The translations under genes and the position numbers were made by a program. Positions 29,807 through 38,605 of a stretch of 64,000 bases of DNA are shown here, piece after piece. This stretch comes from Larus michahellis (Eukaryota; Chordata; Aves; Charadriiformes; Laridae): NCBI RefSeq assembly GCF_964199755.1, contig NC_133901.1, forward strand, positions 27,492,397 through 27,556,396, in the 5' to 3' direction. The stretch's first letter is position 1. Each line of letters begins with the position of its first letter. The notes beneath the pieces were generated by a model. The model was not told the origin of the DNA. It did no database searches and saw nothing but the letters and a program-made list of their open reading frames with translations.

Positions 29807-32518
29807 ATGTACCAGCATTTCCTTTTCCTTTTCTTCCTCTCCTTCCATCTCCACAAATGCCAAGATCAAATCCTGGGTGAAGATCCATATGAAATGCCCA
29901 AAGACTACCAGGAGGTCTACAGAGGGACAAAAAATGACATCAGAGAGATCCCAAAGATTGCAAAGCCCTTCATTTCTGAGATGATCTTCGTGCAAACCAG
30001 CATCACTGCTATAAGGAAAGGTGCCTTCAGGTACATGCCCAACCTGATCAAGATTTTGTTTATTGGCAACAAGATCAAGACAGTTGAACCTGGAGCCTTT
30101 GATAGTTTGGAGAAGCTGAGGGACTTGGAGATCTCCGGTGCCTCATTAGAGGAACTAGCTGTGGGCACTTTCCAAAACCTCCCAAGCTTGCAGAGGCTGG
30201 AGCTGAGGGACAGCCACCTCAGACACATCCCCAAAGGCCTGTTTGATGGGCTGGAGAAATTGGGAGAGCTCTCCCTACACATCAATGCAATCCCTTCTCT
30301 TCCAGAGGGCGTTTTTGATTCTCTCATCAATCTAACATTTTTGGACCTGTCTAGAAACAGGATCACGGCTCTTCCTGGGGATGCCTTTAGCAAACTCCCC
30401 CGTCTGCAAGTCCTCCGGCTGTATGAGAATGAGCTGCAGGACCTCCCAGAAGGGCTGCTAGATGGTCAGATGGGGCTGCTGGAGCTCAGTCTCCAGAGGA
30501 ACAGGCTCAGGGTGCTGCCATCCATGCTCCTGAGGAGCCTGCCTCACCTGGAGAAACTCCTCTTGGACAACAATCTCATCAGGGCTCTCCCACTCCAGGG
30601 ATTTTTTGGTTTAAACAAATTGAAGCTGCTGACTCTGGATTCAAACTGTATTACAGAGCTCCCCTGCTGCCTTTTTGACACTATGCCACACCTGCGGGAG
30701 TTGGACCTCAGCAGGAACAGTTTGTCTACACTTCCAGATGACCTCTTTGTCAACCTCACATCTCTCAGTAAACTCATCTTGTCCCACAACCAGCTAGCAA
30801 CCCTGCCAAGAGGAGCCTTCACTGGGCTCAGCAAGCTCTCAGACCTCCAGCTAGACACAAATCTACTCTCTGCTCTGAATGGTGAGGTCTTTGCACCTCT
30901 CCCAAATCTGAAAACCCTCAACCTTCGGAAGAACCAGCTGGAGAATGTTCCCCGAGGGCTCCTGGACCCCCTGAGTAAGCTCAGCTCAGTGTATCTGAGT
31001 GGGAACCCATGGAGATGTGACTGCAACCTCTGCTACCTGCACAGCTGGATTCTGAGCAACAGTGAGAAGGTTAAATTGTCCACCCAAGTGTCATGCAAGA
31101 ATCCACCCCACCTGGCAGGGCAAGCAGTGACATCACTGAGAGATGACCACTTAATTTGCCCAGCTACTCTACCTCTTTCAGCTTCTTTCACCCCAGCTCT
31201 ACTGTTCACCTCCACATCATCACAAGGAATGTCAACCTTGCTGTCACCTGGAGCCTTGCCCACTGCAGCACCAACCACACTGTCATTGGCAGCCTTTCCC
31301 ATCATGACACCGCCAACTATGCCATCACCTGTGGCCACCTCTGCCATCTTGCCAACCATGCCAGCAGAGGCCTTCTTCGCTGCTCCATCATCAACCATGC
31401 CGTCTAAGGCCTCCATTACCACACCATCACCAACTGTGCTGCCCAAGACCTCCAACACCACACCATCATCAGCCATGCTGCCAAAGGCCTCCGTCACCAC
31501 CCCCTCACCAGCTGTGCTGCTGAAGGCCTCCGTCACCACCCCCTCACCAGCTGTGCTGCCTGAGACCTCCGTCACCACCCCATCACCCATGCGGCTGCCT
31601 GAGACCTCCATCACCACCCCCTCACCAGCTGTGCTGCCTAAGACCTCCATCAACACCCCATCACCAATTGCGCTGCCCAAGGCCTCCATCACCACCCCAT
31701 CACCAGCTGTGCCACTTGAGGCCTCCATCACCACCCCATCACCAGCTGTGCTGCTCGAGCCCTCCATCAGCACACCATCACCAACTGTCCTACCCATGGC
31801 TTCCATCACCACCCCATCACAAGCTGTGCCACAGGAGGCCTTCAGCTTGTGTCCAGCTCCAGTCATCATAAGCCTACAGCCTTCTGGAGCCACCAGCCCA
31901 GAGCCTGCACTGTCCACTCTAGCTTCTGCCACTACACTGGTGCCAACCAGCACACAGGCAACCACCACCAAACGAGTGCCTCCTGGTCTTCTGACACCCA
32001 CAGAGAGGTCAGATGTTGTCCCACGGAGGACACCCAACATCTCCCTTGTCTCAGCCCCCACCACAGCACTCTGGCCACCCTACAGGGTGGCTGTACCAGG
32101 CCAGGAGCGGGACCATGCCACTGCGTGGAGCTTGTCCACGGTCGGCACCCAGACTGCTCCCACTGTCCCCCGACACGCTCCCAGCCCTGCAGGCACCATC
32201 CCATCCCCAATGCCTCCTGTCCCCCCACTGAGAGACCATACAAGGCCCTGGCCAGCCTCCCCACCCCTGGCTCCCAGTGGCCATCACAGTTGGAGCTTTG
32301 CCCTGCGGTCCAGCCCACGGCACTGCCGGGTCTCCCTGGCCCTGGGTCTGGCTGCGCTGGTGCTGCAGGTGGGCTGCATGCTCCTATGGGGGAAGCTCAC
32401 CCTCCTCCTTCATCAAGCCACCCGCCACCAGGGCCACCCCGTGCCACCAGTAAGGCTGCTGAGTCTCCAAGCCCTGGCTGCCCCGGGGTCTCCCGAGCAA
32501 GCCTGGGCACTGCTTTGA
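29807..32518 (+). CDS. GP5/CPN2-like mucin-stalk LRR membrane protein, not assigned a symbol
   Basis: A 903-residue type I membrane protein. Parts: signal peptide (about 1-18); a linker without the usual N-cap cysteines (19-58); a first strand IFVQTSITAI resembling CPN2; 13 LRRs of 24 residues plus a closing one (about 80-400); a C-cap NPWRCDC with Cys 403, 405, 430 and 451, plus an extra Cys 409, ending DDHLICP (GP5: DDHLQCP); a Ser/Thr/Pro stalk 455-835; membrane segment about 842-861; and a tail of about 42 residues. Residues 535-677 are eleven 13-residue repeats. The C-x-L-LQ-LLH pattern around the membrane matches GP5. An acceptor ends at 29802, four bases before the ATG. The build (LRR head, mucin stalk, anchor) resembles GPIb-alpha, so an adhesion receptor is a fair guess, but ligand and cell type are unknown. 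No mammalian counterpart at this position is known to me. A long intact frame and LRR periodicity argue for a working gene. Confidence 0.85.
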   Translation: MYQHFLFLFFLSFHLHKCQDQILGEDPYEMPKDYQEVYRGTKNDIREIPKIAKPFISEMIFVQTSITAIRKGAFRYMPNLIKILFIGNKIKTVEPGAFDSLEKLRDLEISGASLEELAVGTFQNLPSLQRLELRDSHLRHIPKGLFDGLEKLGELSLHINAIPSLPEGVFDSLINLTFLDLSRNRITALPGDAFSKLPRLQVLRLYENELQDLPEGLLDGQMGLLELSLQRNRLRVLPSMLLRSLPHLEKLLLDNNLIRALPLQGFFGLNKLKLLTLDSNCITELPCCLFDTMPHLRELDLSRNSLSTLPDDLFVNLTSLSKLILSHNQLATLPRGAFTGLSKLSDLQLDTNLLSALNGEVFAPLPNLKTLNLRKNQLENVPRGLLDPLSKLSSVYLSGNPWRCDCNLCYLHSWILSNSEKVKLSTQVSCKNPPHLAGQAVTSLRDDHLICPATLPLSASFTPALLFTSTSSQGMSTLLSPGALPTAAPTTLSLAAFPIMTPPTMPSPVATSAILPTMPAEAFFAAPSSTMPSKASITTPSPTVLPKTSNTTPSSAMLPKASVTTPSPAVLLKASVTTPSPAVLPETSVTTPSPMRLPETSITTPSPAVLPKTSINTPSPIALPKASITTPSPAVPLEASITTPSPAVLLEPSISTPSPTVLPMASITTPSQAVPQEAFSLCPAPVIISLQPSGATSPEPALSTLASATTLVPTSTQATTTKRVPPGLLTPTERSDVVPRRTPNISLVSAPTTALWPPYRVAVPGQERDHATAWSLSTVGTQTAPTVPRHAPSPAGTIPSPMPPVPPLRDHTRPWPASPPLAPSGHHSWSFALRSSPRHCRVSLALGLAALVLQVGCMLLWGKLTLLLHQATRHQGHPVPPVRLLSLQALAAPGSPEQAWALL
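31409..31837 (+). repeat. 39-base coding minisatellite, 11 copies
   Basis: Eleven in-frame units encode variants of ASITTPSPAVLPK, each 13 residues with no gaps (11 x 39 = 429 bases). Each unit brings Thr and Ser beside Pro, as in O-glycosylated mucin stalks. Units 3-4 and 8-9 are nearly identical to each other, while the outer copies are more diverged, as expected for repeats that expand and contract internally. Confidence 0.95.
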
Positions 32519-33165
32519 GCTTCAGTGCCCCTGTGTGATCTGGGCAATGCTCATCACCCTCCTTGGGGTTCTGGAGCCGTGCTGGCCATGGGGTGCGTAT
32601 GTCATGGGGTGCGGACCAGCCTGGGTGGGCTGCAGTCCCCCAGGGGTGGTTGTCCCAGCACCCATGCTGTTTTGGGGTGCCTCCCAACTGTCCCCTGGAG
32701 ATGCTGTGAGCCTGGGGAGCCTGGACATGGTGTCACTGCCTGACGGGCCCTTCTGCCAAGCGACACTAGATGGCATCCCGACACAGGCAGTAGCTGCCAC
32801 CGTCTGACCAGGGCCACCGGCAGCAGAGAGGGTGACGAGTGGCCCTGGAGGCACCGCGCTCGAACGGCTGGGACCTCCCTGGACATCAGCAAGGCCACAG
32901 CCCGGCCTTGCTTGCCAGGGTCTGGTTAGGGCTCCTGCCTGCATCTCCTCCCCACCCCTGGCAGGTACCTGCAAGCTGCAGTCAGTCCTTGGGGAAGGAC
33001 ATCCTAAGGCCTCCTGCCCTGCGCCCCGGCTTCTTCCCCGACGTAAAACGTCGTGTTACGGGATGTGCCAGTGCCTGTCCGTCCATCATAATACTTTGAC
33101 CTCTTTCCTTCTCTTTCTCCCTTTCCTCCTCACCAATATTAAAGCCTCCCCTGCATCTCTGCCGT
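32519..33165 (+). other. probable 3' UTR of the mucin-LRR gene
   Basis: Gene-free sequence follows the stop and reaches a candidate poly(A) signal ATTAAA at 33138-33143, preceded by a pyrimidine-rich stretch and followed by GGTGAGAGG-type sequence. No earlier AATAAA was seen. Confidence 0.4.
33138..33143 (+). promoter_or_regulatory. polyadenylation signal ATTAAA (mucin-LRR gene)
   Basis: This is the first poly(A) signal variant found downstream of the stop at 32518. It is assigned by position only. Confidence 0.4.
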
Positions 33166-36100
33166 GCACTGAAGGGCTGGTGAGAGGAGTACTTTCATCC
33201 CAGGGCTTTTCTCGCCGTGACCTGCTGCGGGGGATTCCTGTTGCTTGCTGGAGGGTGGGGTCCCCAGCCAGTGCTGGCCCTCAGGGACCGCTGGAGGACC
33301 AGGGTTGCACACTTCCTCCTGCCGGCAGCGGCATAGCGAGACAATAGACATCCTTCTTGTCCTCTTAAATATCATGCCTCTAAAACCTCTGCGATGCTGC
33401 CTGCCCTGGCCTCTCTGGAAGTGTAATGTTTGAGCATGGCCAGCCACGTGGCTCTCATACCATAACTTCACCTGACACTGAGCCCCGACTGCAGGCTGGG
33501 CAGCGGGAGGCTCTTTGGAAGCTCGGTAGGAAGGGGATAACTCTTCTCATAAATGCAGGCTTGATGTGCATCTCCACTCTGCAGTCCTGGGCTGACACCA
33601 GGGCCAGGAAAGTGCCCAACTTAAACAAAAGTGGCTGTTCTTGAGGGTTTTCTGGAAGTGGTAAAGCTTTGACTGGAAAGCTTCACCCCAGGAGATTTTT
33701 TTGAGCCAATGAGCACGGGTTGCTCCTTGGTCTGAGTTTTGGGTGCCTTACTGTGCTCTGACTTTGCTCCCAGATTTAATCACCCCGATTATTGCAGGGT
33801 TGCAGGTGTCTGCCTTCAACTCCTCACCTGTGCCACCGGTGCTTGCTCTGTCCTGCTGTGCCTTTGGGTGCCGTCCCCATGTGCGGGGCATATGGGCTTC
33901 CTGGCTTTGGGGGTGTCTCTGGGGGGAGAACCCCTGAAAATCAATAGTCTGGGCACGTGCTGGGCAAAGAGCCGTGGGGAAGCGGCTCAGAAACCTCCCG
34001 GCCGGGGAGCCCCGAGTGCCCCAGCTCCCCTGCCTGGTGCAAGACCAAGGGAGGGGGAATGGGGCTGTGCATTAGGGACCTGGATATATGTCTTTGCTAA
34101 GAGCCTGTGCAGTGTTACAGACCCTTCGGCTGCTCCTTGAAGTCCCGCTGACGGCTGTGAAATACGGGAGGCGAGCTCGGGGCAGCACATCTGGGCGGGA
34201 TGGAGCGAGCGGCTGCGAGGCCGGGGCTGGCACGGTGGGTAATGAGCCGCAGATGAGGGGAGGGAGTGTTTTTCCTGGCAGTCCAGATGGGCTCGACTTA
34301 ATACTTGATTTAGAGGGTTTGAAAGGTGGGGGGGGCTGGCTGCCGGGGACCAGACCCCGAGCACTTCCCGGGGCGACAATGGAGGGGTGTCCGCTGGATT
34401 TTCAGATATTTAATGGCCCAGCGCAGTCTAAACAGGGAAGTACTTCGGGGTGAGATTAGCACAACATAATCACATCTTAAAAGGTCTTCAGAGACACAAG
34501 GCACGTCCGCTCTCATATTAATTACTTGTTATTAATAAAGCTGGGGTCAGGCTAAAGGTGTTCGCTCCAGAGCGTGCTGATTCCCTCTTTGCAGAGCGAT
34601 GGTGTATCCGAAAGCAGCACAAAGCGCCGCAGCCTCCACCTGCGCCCATCCCATTCCGGAAACCAAATGACCAACATTCCTTCAGCCGCCTTTAAAACTA
34701 ATTTGCCCCATAATACCCCGAAAGGGCCACATCTTTCTAAGTGCCCAGAACACCTCCGAGTGCTGTAAAATAATAATAGCCAGGGTGTTCTCAGCACGGG
34801 AATTTCCTGCTATGATTGATTTCTAATTTGCAATGAAAATACAGCCGCCCGTGTTCCCGGGGCTGGGCTGGTGCAGCTGGCTCGCAGGCAGGAGTCGGCT
34901 CCCTCCATCGCTGTGGGGCCAATCCCCGGAGGGCTACGGCTATACTGGGCTGTGAGGAATTACCAGCTGTCCCCATTTGCCCCGGCTCGTTCTGATGTCC
35001 CTCAGCAGAGAAGGGGCTGAGAGGCGGGTGGGATGCAGGGTGACCTGGGGGTGATGTGCCTGGGCAAGCCTGCGGGGGAACACGCTCGGGTTTCCTGATT
35101 GCTGAGCCAGAGACCATGCGGGGATGGGGCAGGGCACGAGGAGACCGGCATCCAGGTTGGTTTGCTATTTCGGGGCTGCACCTCTCTGCGATGGCGATCA
35201 GAGGCTTTCCTGCCAGTGGGGAGGTACGTGGCCAGTGTGGGTACCCAGGGAGCTCACAGCCCCCAGCACACCCTCCCCGCTCTGCTGCGGGCAGCCTGGG
35301 CACCCCCTTGCCGGGCAGCCATTGAACTGAGTAGTGCTTCATGATATTTTAATCCATTAATTTATCTAATTTCTCTGAACTCAGGTAAGATTTTAGCACC
35401 CACAGCCTGTAGTGAGGAGTGGCCAGGGTTAACACGCACCGAACGAGGCGGCACCTCCCTTTGCTCTCCCCCTGCTTTCCACTCCTTCCATGGGATGCCC
35501 TTGGTTCTTGCGTTGGAAAAAAAAGGTGAGCATCTCTGTGTGGCATCTCCAGGCGGCTTGTGACTCTGTAAACCTCTTCCCAGTTGCTGTGACTGCCTGA
35601 GGTCCTTGTAGTTAACCTGAGGTGACAAGTTAAGAGCAGAGACAGGACATTGTGGGTGTCCTCAAGCGGCACTGGGACCGGGGGATCTCCAGCCTGGCCT
35701 GGGAGTCCCACAGCCCTGTGCAGACAAGACGTGGTTCCCACATTCCCCTCGCTCGTGCTGTGGCATGGACCTGCCTGTCAGCCCCGCTGTCACCCCACAC
35801 ACTGCGGGTGCGGTGGCCTGTCCCTGCCACCTGCCTCCGGTCCCCTTCCTGCCCCTGGGGTGCCCCGTGAGCAGGAAGGGGGCTCTGAGCGACAGACACC
35901 CCTTTCTTGTGGCTGGCGGGAAGGGGGGCAGCGAACACCTGCGTGGGGGGGATTTGCACAATAACTGGGGCGAGGAGCAAACATGGGCCTCCGATGGGCA
36001 AGTGCCGCTGCTGGGAACCCGCCCCAGCCCGCAGCCGTGCTGCCGTGGCTTCCTCCCCGCACGCCCGCCTCGTCTGCCGGCCCCAAACACGTGCCGTAGC

Positions 36101-36639
36101 TGCGCCAGGAGCGGCGTCTCACCGTGGCTGCTGTGGTTGGAGCCCCCACGTCTCTCACAACCGCCTGCCCTGGCGGGGCGGGGGGCCGGGGGCTGGCTGC
36201 TCCGTGTGCTGCAGGCATGGCGAGAAGGGGCTGGTTTGGCACCGGGTCCCGCAGGAGCAGGGAGGTGGGATGGGCAACATGGGACCTGCAGGGTGAGGAC
36301 CCGAGCTGGGGCAGCTCCCTGGCAGAGCCAGCTGTGGCTGCTTCGATCAGCCTAAGGACCGGCCGGGCAGCCATGTCCAGCACCCGTCCATCCCCTACTG
36401 CGTTCAGCAGAGATGAGCGTGGGCTGGCAGTCATTGCTCGGGGTTGCTGCTGTGCCCCCTCGATGCTAGTGATGATTTTGAACACCAGCACCATTCCTCT
36501 GTGTGTCCTCTGGACCCCATCCTTCACCCACAGTATCCCTTCCCGCACCCGCTCACGGCACCCATCCAGCCATGTCAGGCTGCTCCTTGCAGAGAGGCCC
36601 TGTGAGGCGCAGGGGGCAGGAGCTGAACTGGGATGTTGA
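33166..36639. other. gene-poor interval with an AT-richer island at 34.29-34.84 kb
   Basis: No gene recognised. The island at about 34290-34840 stands out from GC-rich flanks and carries ATTAATTACTT, TTATTAATAAAG and similar homeodomain-type motifs, the look of conserved regulatory DNA; conservation itself cannot be seen here. A second AT-rich patch lies at 35335-35400. Confidence 0.35.
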
Positions 36640-36826
36640 TTAGGCACTGGAACAGGTTGTCCAGGGAAGCTGTGGATGCCCCATCCCTGGAGGTGTTCGA
36701 GGCCAGGCTGGATGGGGCTTTGAGCAGCCTGGTCTAGTGGGAGGTGTCCCTGCCCATGGCAGGGGGCTTGGAACAAGATGATCTTTAAGGTCCCTTCCAA
36801 CCCAAACCATTCTGTGATTCTATGAC
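36640..36826 (+). mobile_element. CR1 LINE, 3'-end fragment
   Basis: About 187 bases of CR1 3' sequence (GCACTGGAACAGGTTG to GGTCCCTTCCAACCC and the terminal TTCTGTGATTCTATGA), 5'-truncated, in + orientation. A 418-codon minus-strand frame that runs across it is not taken as a gene. Confidence 0.92.
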
Positions 36827-37284
36827 TCATTCGCCTGCGTTGGCCTTGGCATCTCCCAACCCTCCTGCCAAAGGGCTGTAGCCACATCCCACCAGGGCAG
36901 GGACCTGGCCTCCCCCAGGGCAGCTGGGGGCAACAAGAGGACACCCAGGCATGGGGGACGGGGTCCAAGGGGGTGCGGGGCTGGCACCCCCAGCATTCCC
37001 ATCCTTGGCACGCCTGCTTCATGCCTGGTGGTGCCCATGCTTTCATCCAGGATTTGGGCAGGGCACGAGAGCGAGGGCAAGGAAAACCAGGCAGCGCATC
37101 CTCCCCTGGGCAGCGGGACAGCCCGCAGGGTCGGAAGTCGCCTGTTTGTTTAAGGTGCTGTTATTCTGCTGCCTGTTTGTATTTCTTTAGAGCCCCCGGG
37201 TGCGGGGGGAGCGGAGATGGGGTCTCCCCTTTGTGCGGGGGCAGGGTCAGGCTATTGGAAGCGGAGGTGAGAAAACACAGAGGG
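36827..37284. other. gene-free spacer
   Basis: GC-rich to mixed sequence with nothing recognised. Confidence 0.4.
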
Positions 37285-37436
37285 GCAGCTGGAACCTGCT
37301 TTGGGAGGGAAAGATTTTTTTCGGCTATTTATGATAATTAGTGGGAAACGTTCCTCAAGCGTTTCAGATGATTCTGTAATGAAGTTGGTCCGAATGTTCC
37401 TGCTTTGTTCCCCTGGAACCATTAAAAATCCCCCTT
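37285..37436 (+). repeat. duplicated non-coding module, copy A, part 1
   Basis: This aligns in the same orientation with 51081-51230: shared GACCTGCT/AACCTGCT, GCTATTTATG, CTCAAGC-TTTC, TCTGTAATGA and ATTAAAAA-TCCCCCTT blocks, roughly 70 percent identical by eye with a few one-base gaps. It is not a repeat family I recognise. It lies about 1 kb before part 2, as in copy B. Confidence 0.75.
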
Positions 37437-38380
37437 CTTTGGCTGCCTTAATGCAATGCTGAAAAGGCACAATGGCATAAAAGTGGCTCTGGGCAGGGCG
37501 GCACGCCTCCTGCCCCCCCAGACAGAGACCTTCAGAGCCCAGATTTTCTGGGTTATAAACCTCAGCGCTCACAATGTTCATGCGAAGGCTCCTGGGGATC
37601 CCTCTCCTGGGGCTCCTTCACATCCCTGATGCCAGGGCACACTTGGAGGAGACAACGGCTGACACGAACACACCGGAGTGAGAAAAGGCAGGCTCAGCGA
37701 AGGATGCCATCACTCTGCTTCTATAGCAAAGCTGCTTTTGACCGGTGGTTGTGCTGGAAGTTTGCTGGGGTGAAATGCTGCACTGGGAGGGGACCAATCC
37801 CTGTGGAAATGGGGAGTCCAGCCCCAAGGAAAGTGCTTCGGAGTCAGTGCTGTTGTGGGGCAGATCCTGCCCTGCCCGCCGGGACCTGGCCATCCCCCAG
37901 GCACCAGGGCAGAGCGAGGCGTGTGAAACCCAGCCGTCACCCTCTGGGTGGGTCACTAGCGGGCTGCAAGAGCTGCCTCACTCTCCTCTTGCTTTTAGCA
38001 GTGGAAGGCTTCTCCGGCGTTAAGTGATGGAAAGAAAATCCACCTGCCTGATCTCATGCATCTATTGGCACGATTTCCCCAAGGATGGTGTGTAAAGCTA
38101 ATGGGAGCTCTCCTGCTAAAGCCATGGTAAAAAGGGAAAATGGCAGGAGCTTTTAGCTTACTGGTTGGGGGCTGAGTGTGGTGGTTTCCAGTGCAGCAGC
38201 ACAACCTGGGGGTGGGGGTTGCGAAGGCGGGAGGGTGCTGTGCCTGACACCGGGCATCTTCCTTCCCAGCCACTGCCTGCGTTATTTAGGGATAATTGGG
38301 ATCACGTCACCCTGAATGCCCACCCGCTGCCCCATGGCTGGAGCCAACGTGCCCCACCAAGGCGTTAAATCATGATGGGG
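37437..38380. other. spacer between the two parts of module copy A
   Basis: About 0.9 kb, against about 0.7 kb in copy B. It includes an AT-richer patch at 38020-38160. No clear match to the copy B spacer was found by eye. Confidence 0.35.
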
Positions 38381-38605
38381 AGAAGAGGTTAAGGGCTGGG
38401 AGCGTGGCTCCCCGGGAGCTGCCCCGTCTCTCCACCTCGCCTGCCCTGGCCTTAATCAAGCGATCATCTCAGCCTCTCACTCCTTTCAATGGGGGAAAAT
38501 TTGCAGACAAATTCCTGCCAGCGGGACGTTGGAGCTCTCCTGCGTGGCGGGATAAAGATACCTGTCACCTCTGCCTGGCCCCACCGCTGGCTCACGCTGG
38601 GGAGC
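38381..38605 (+). repeat. duplicated non-coding module, copy A, part 2
   Basis: This aligns with 51918-52157. The first 95 bases differ at about five positions, then copy B has some 17 extra bases, and then 91 bases (38480-38570) are identical in both. The core holds an inverted repeat AATTTG-CAGA-CAAATT, a GATAAAGATA stretch and a TACCTGTCA motif. Confidence 0.9.

Noticed and set aside
31409-31837. 39-base direct repeats as a CRISPR-like array
   Set aside because: The units abut without spacers, stay in one reading frame and lie in a vertebrate gene.
31033-32064. 343-codon minus-strand frame with regular repeats
   Set aside because: It is the antisense reading of the 39-base coding minisatellite; the sense strand carries the continuous LRR-mucin protein.
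35790-37046. 418-codon minus-strand frame
   Set aside because: It runs straight through a CR1 fragment and has no domain I recognise; it is likely a chance frame in GC-rich DNA, although the piece around 36.3-36.6 kb could merit a protein search.
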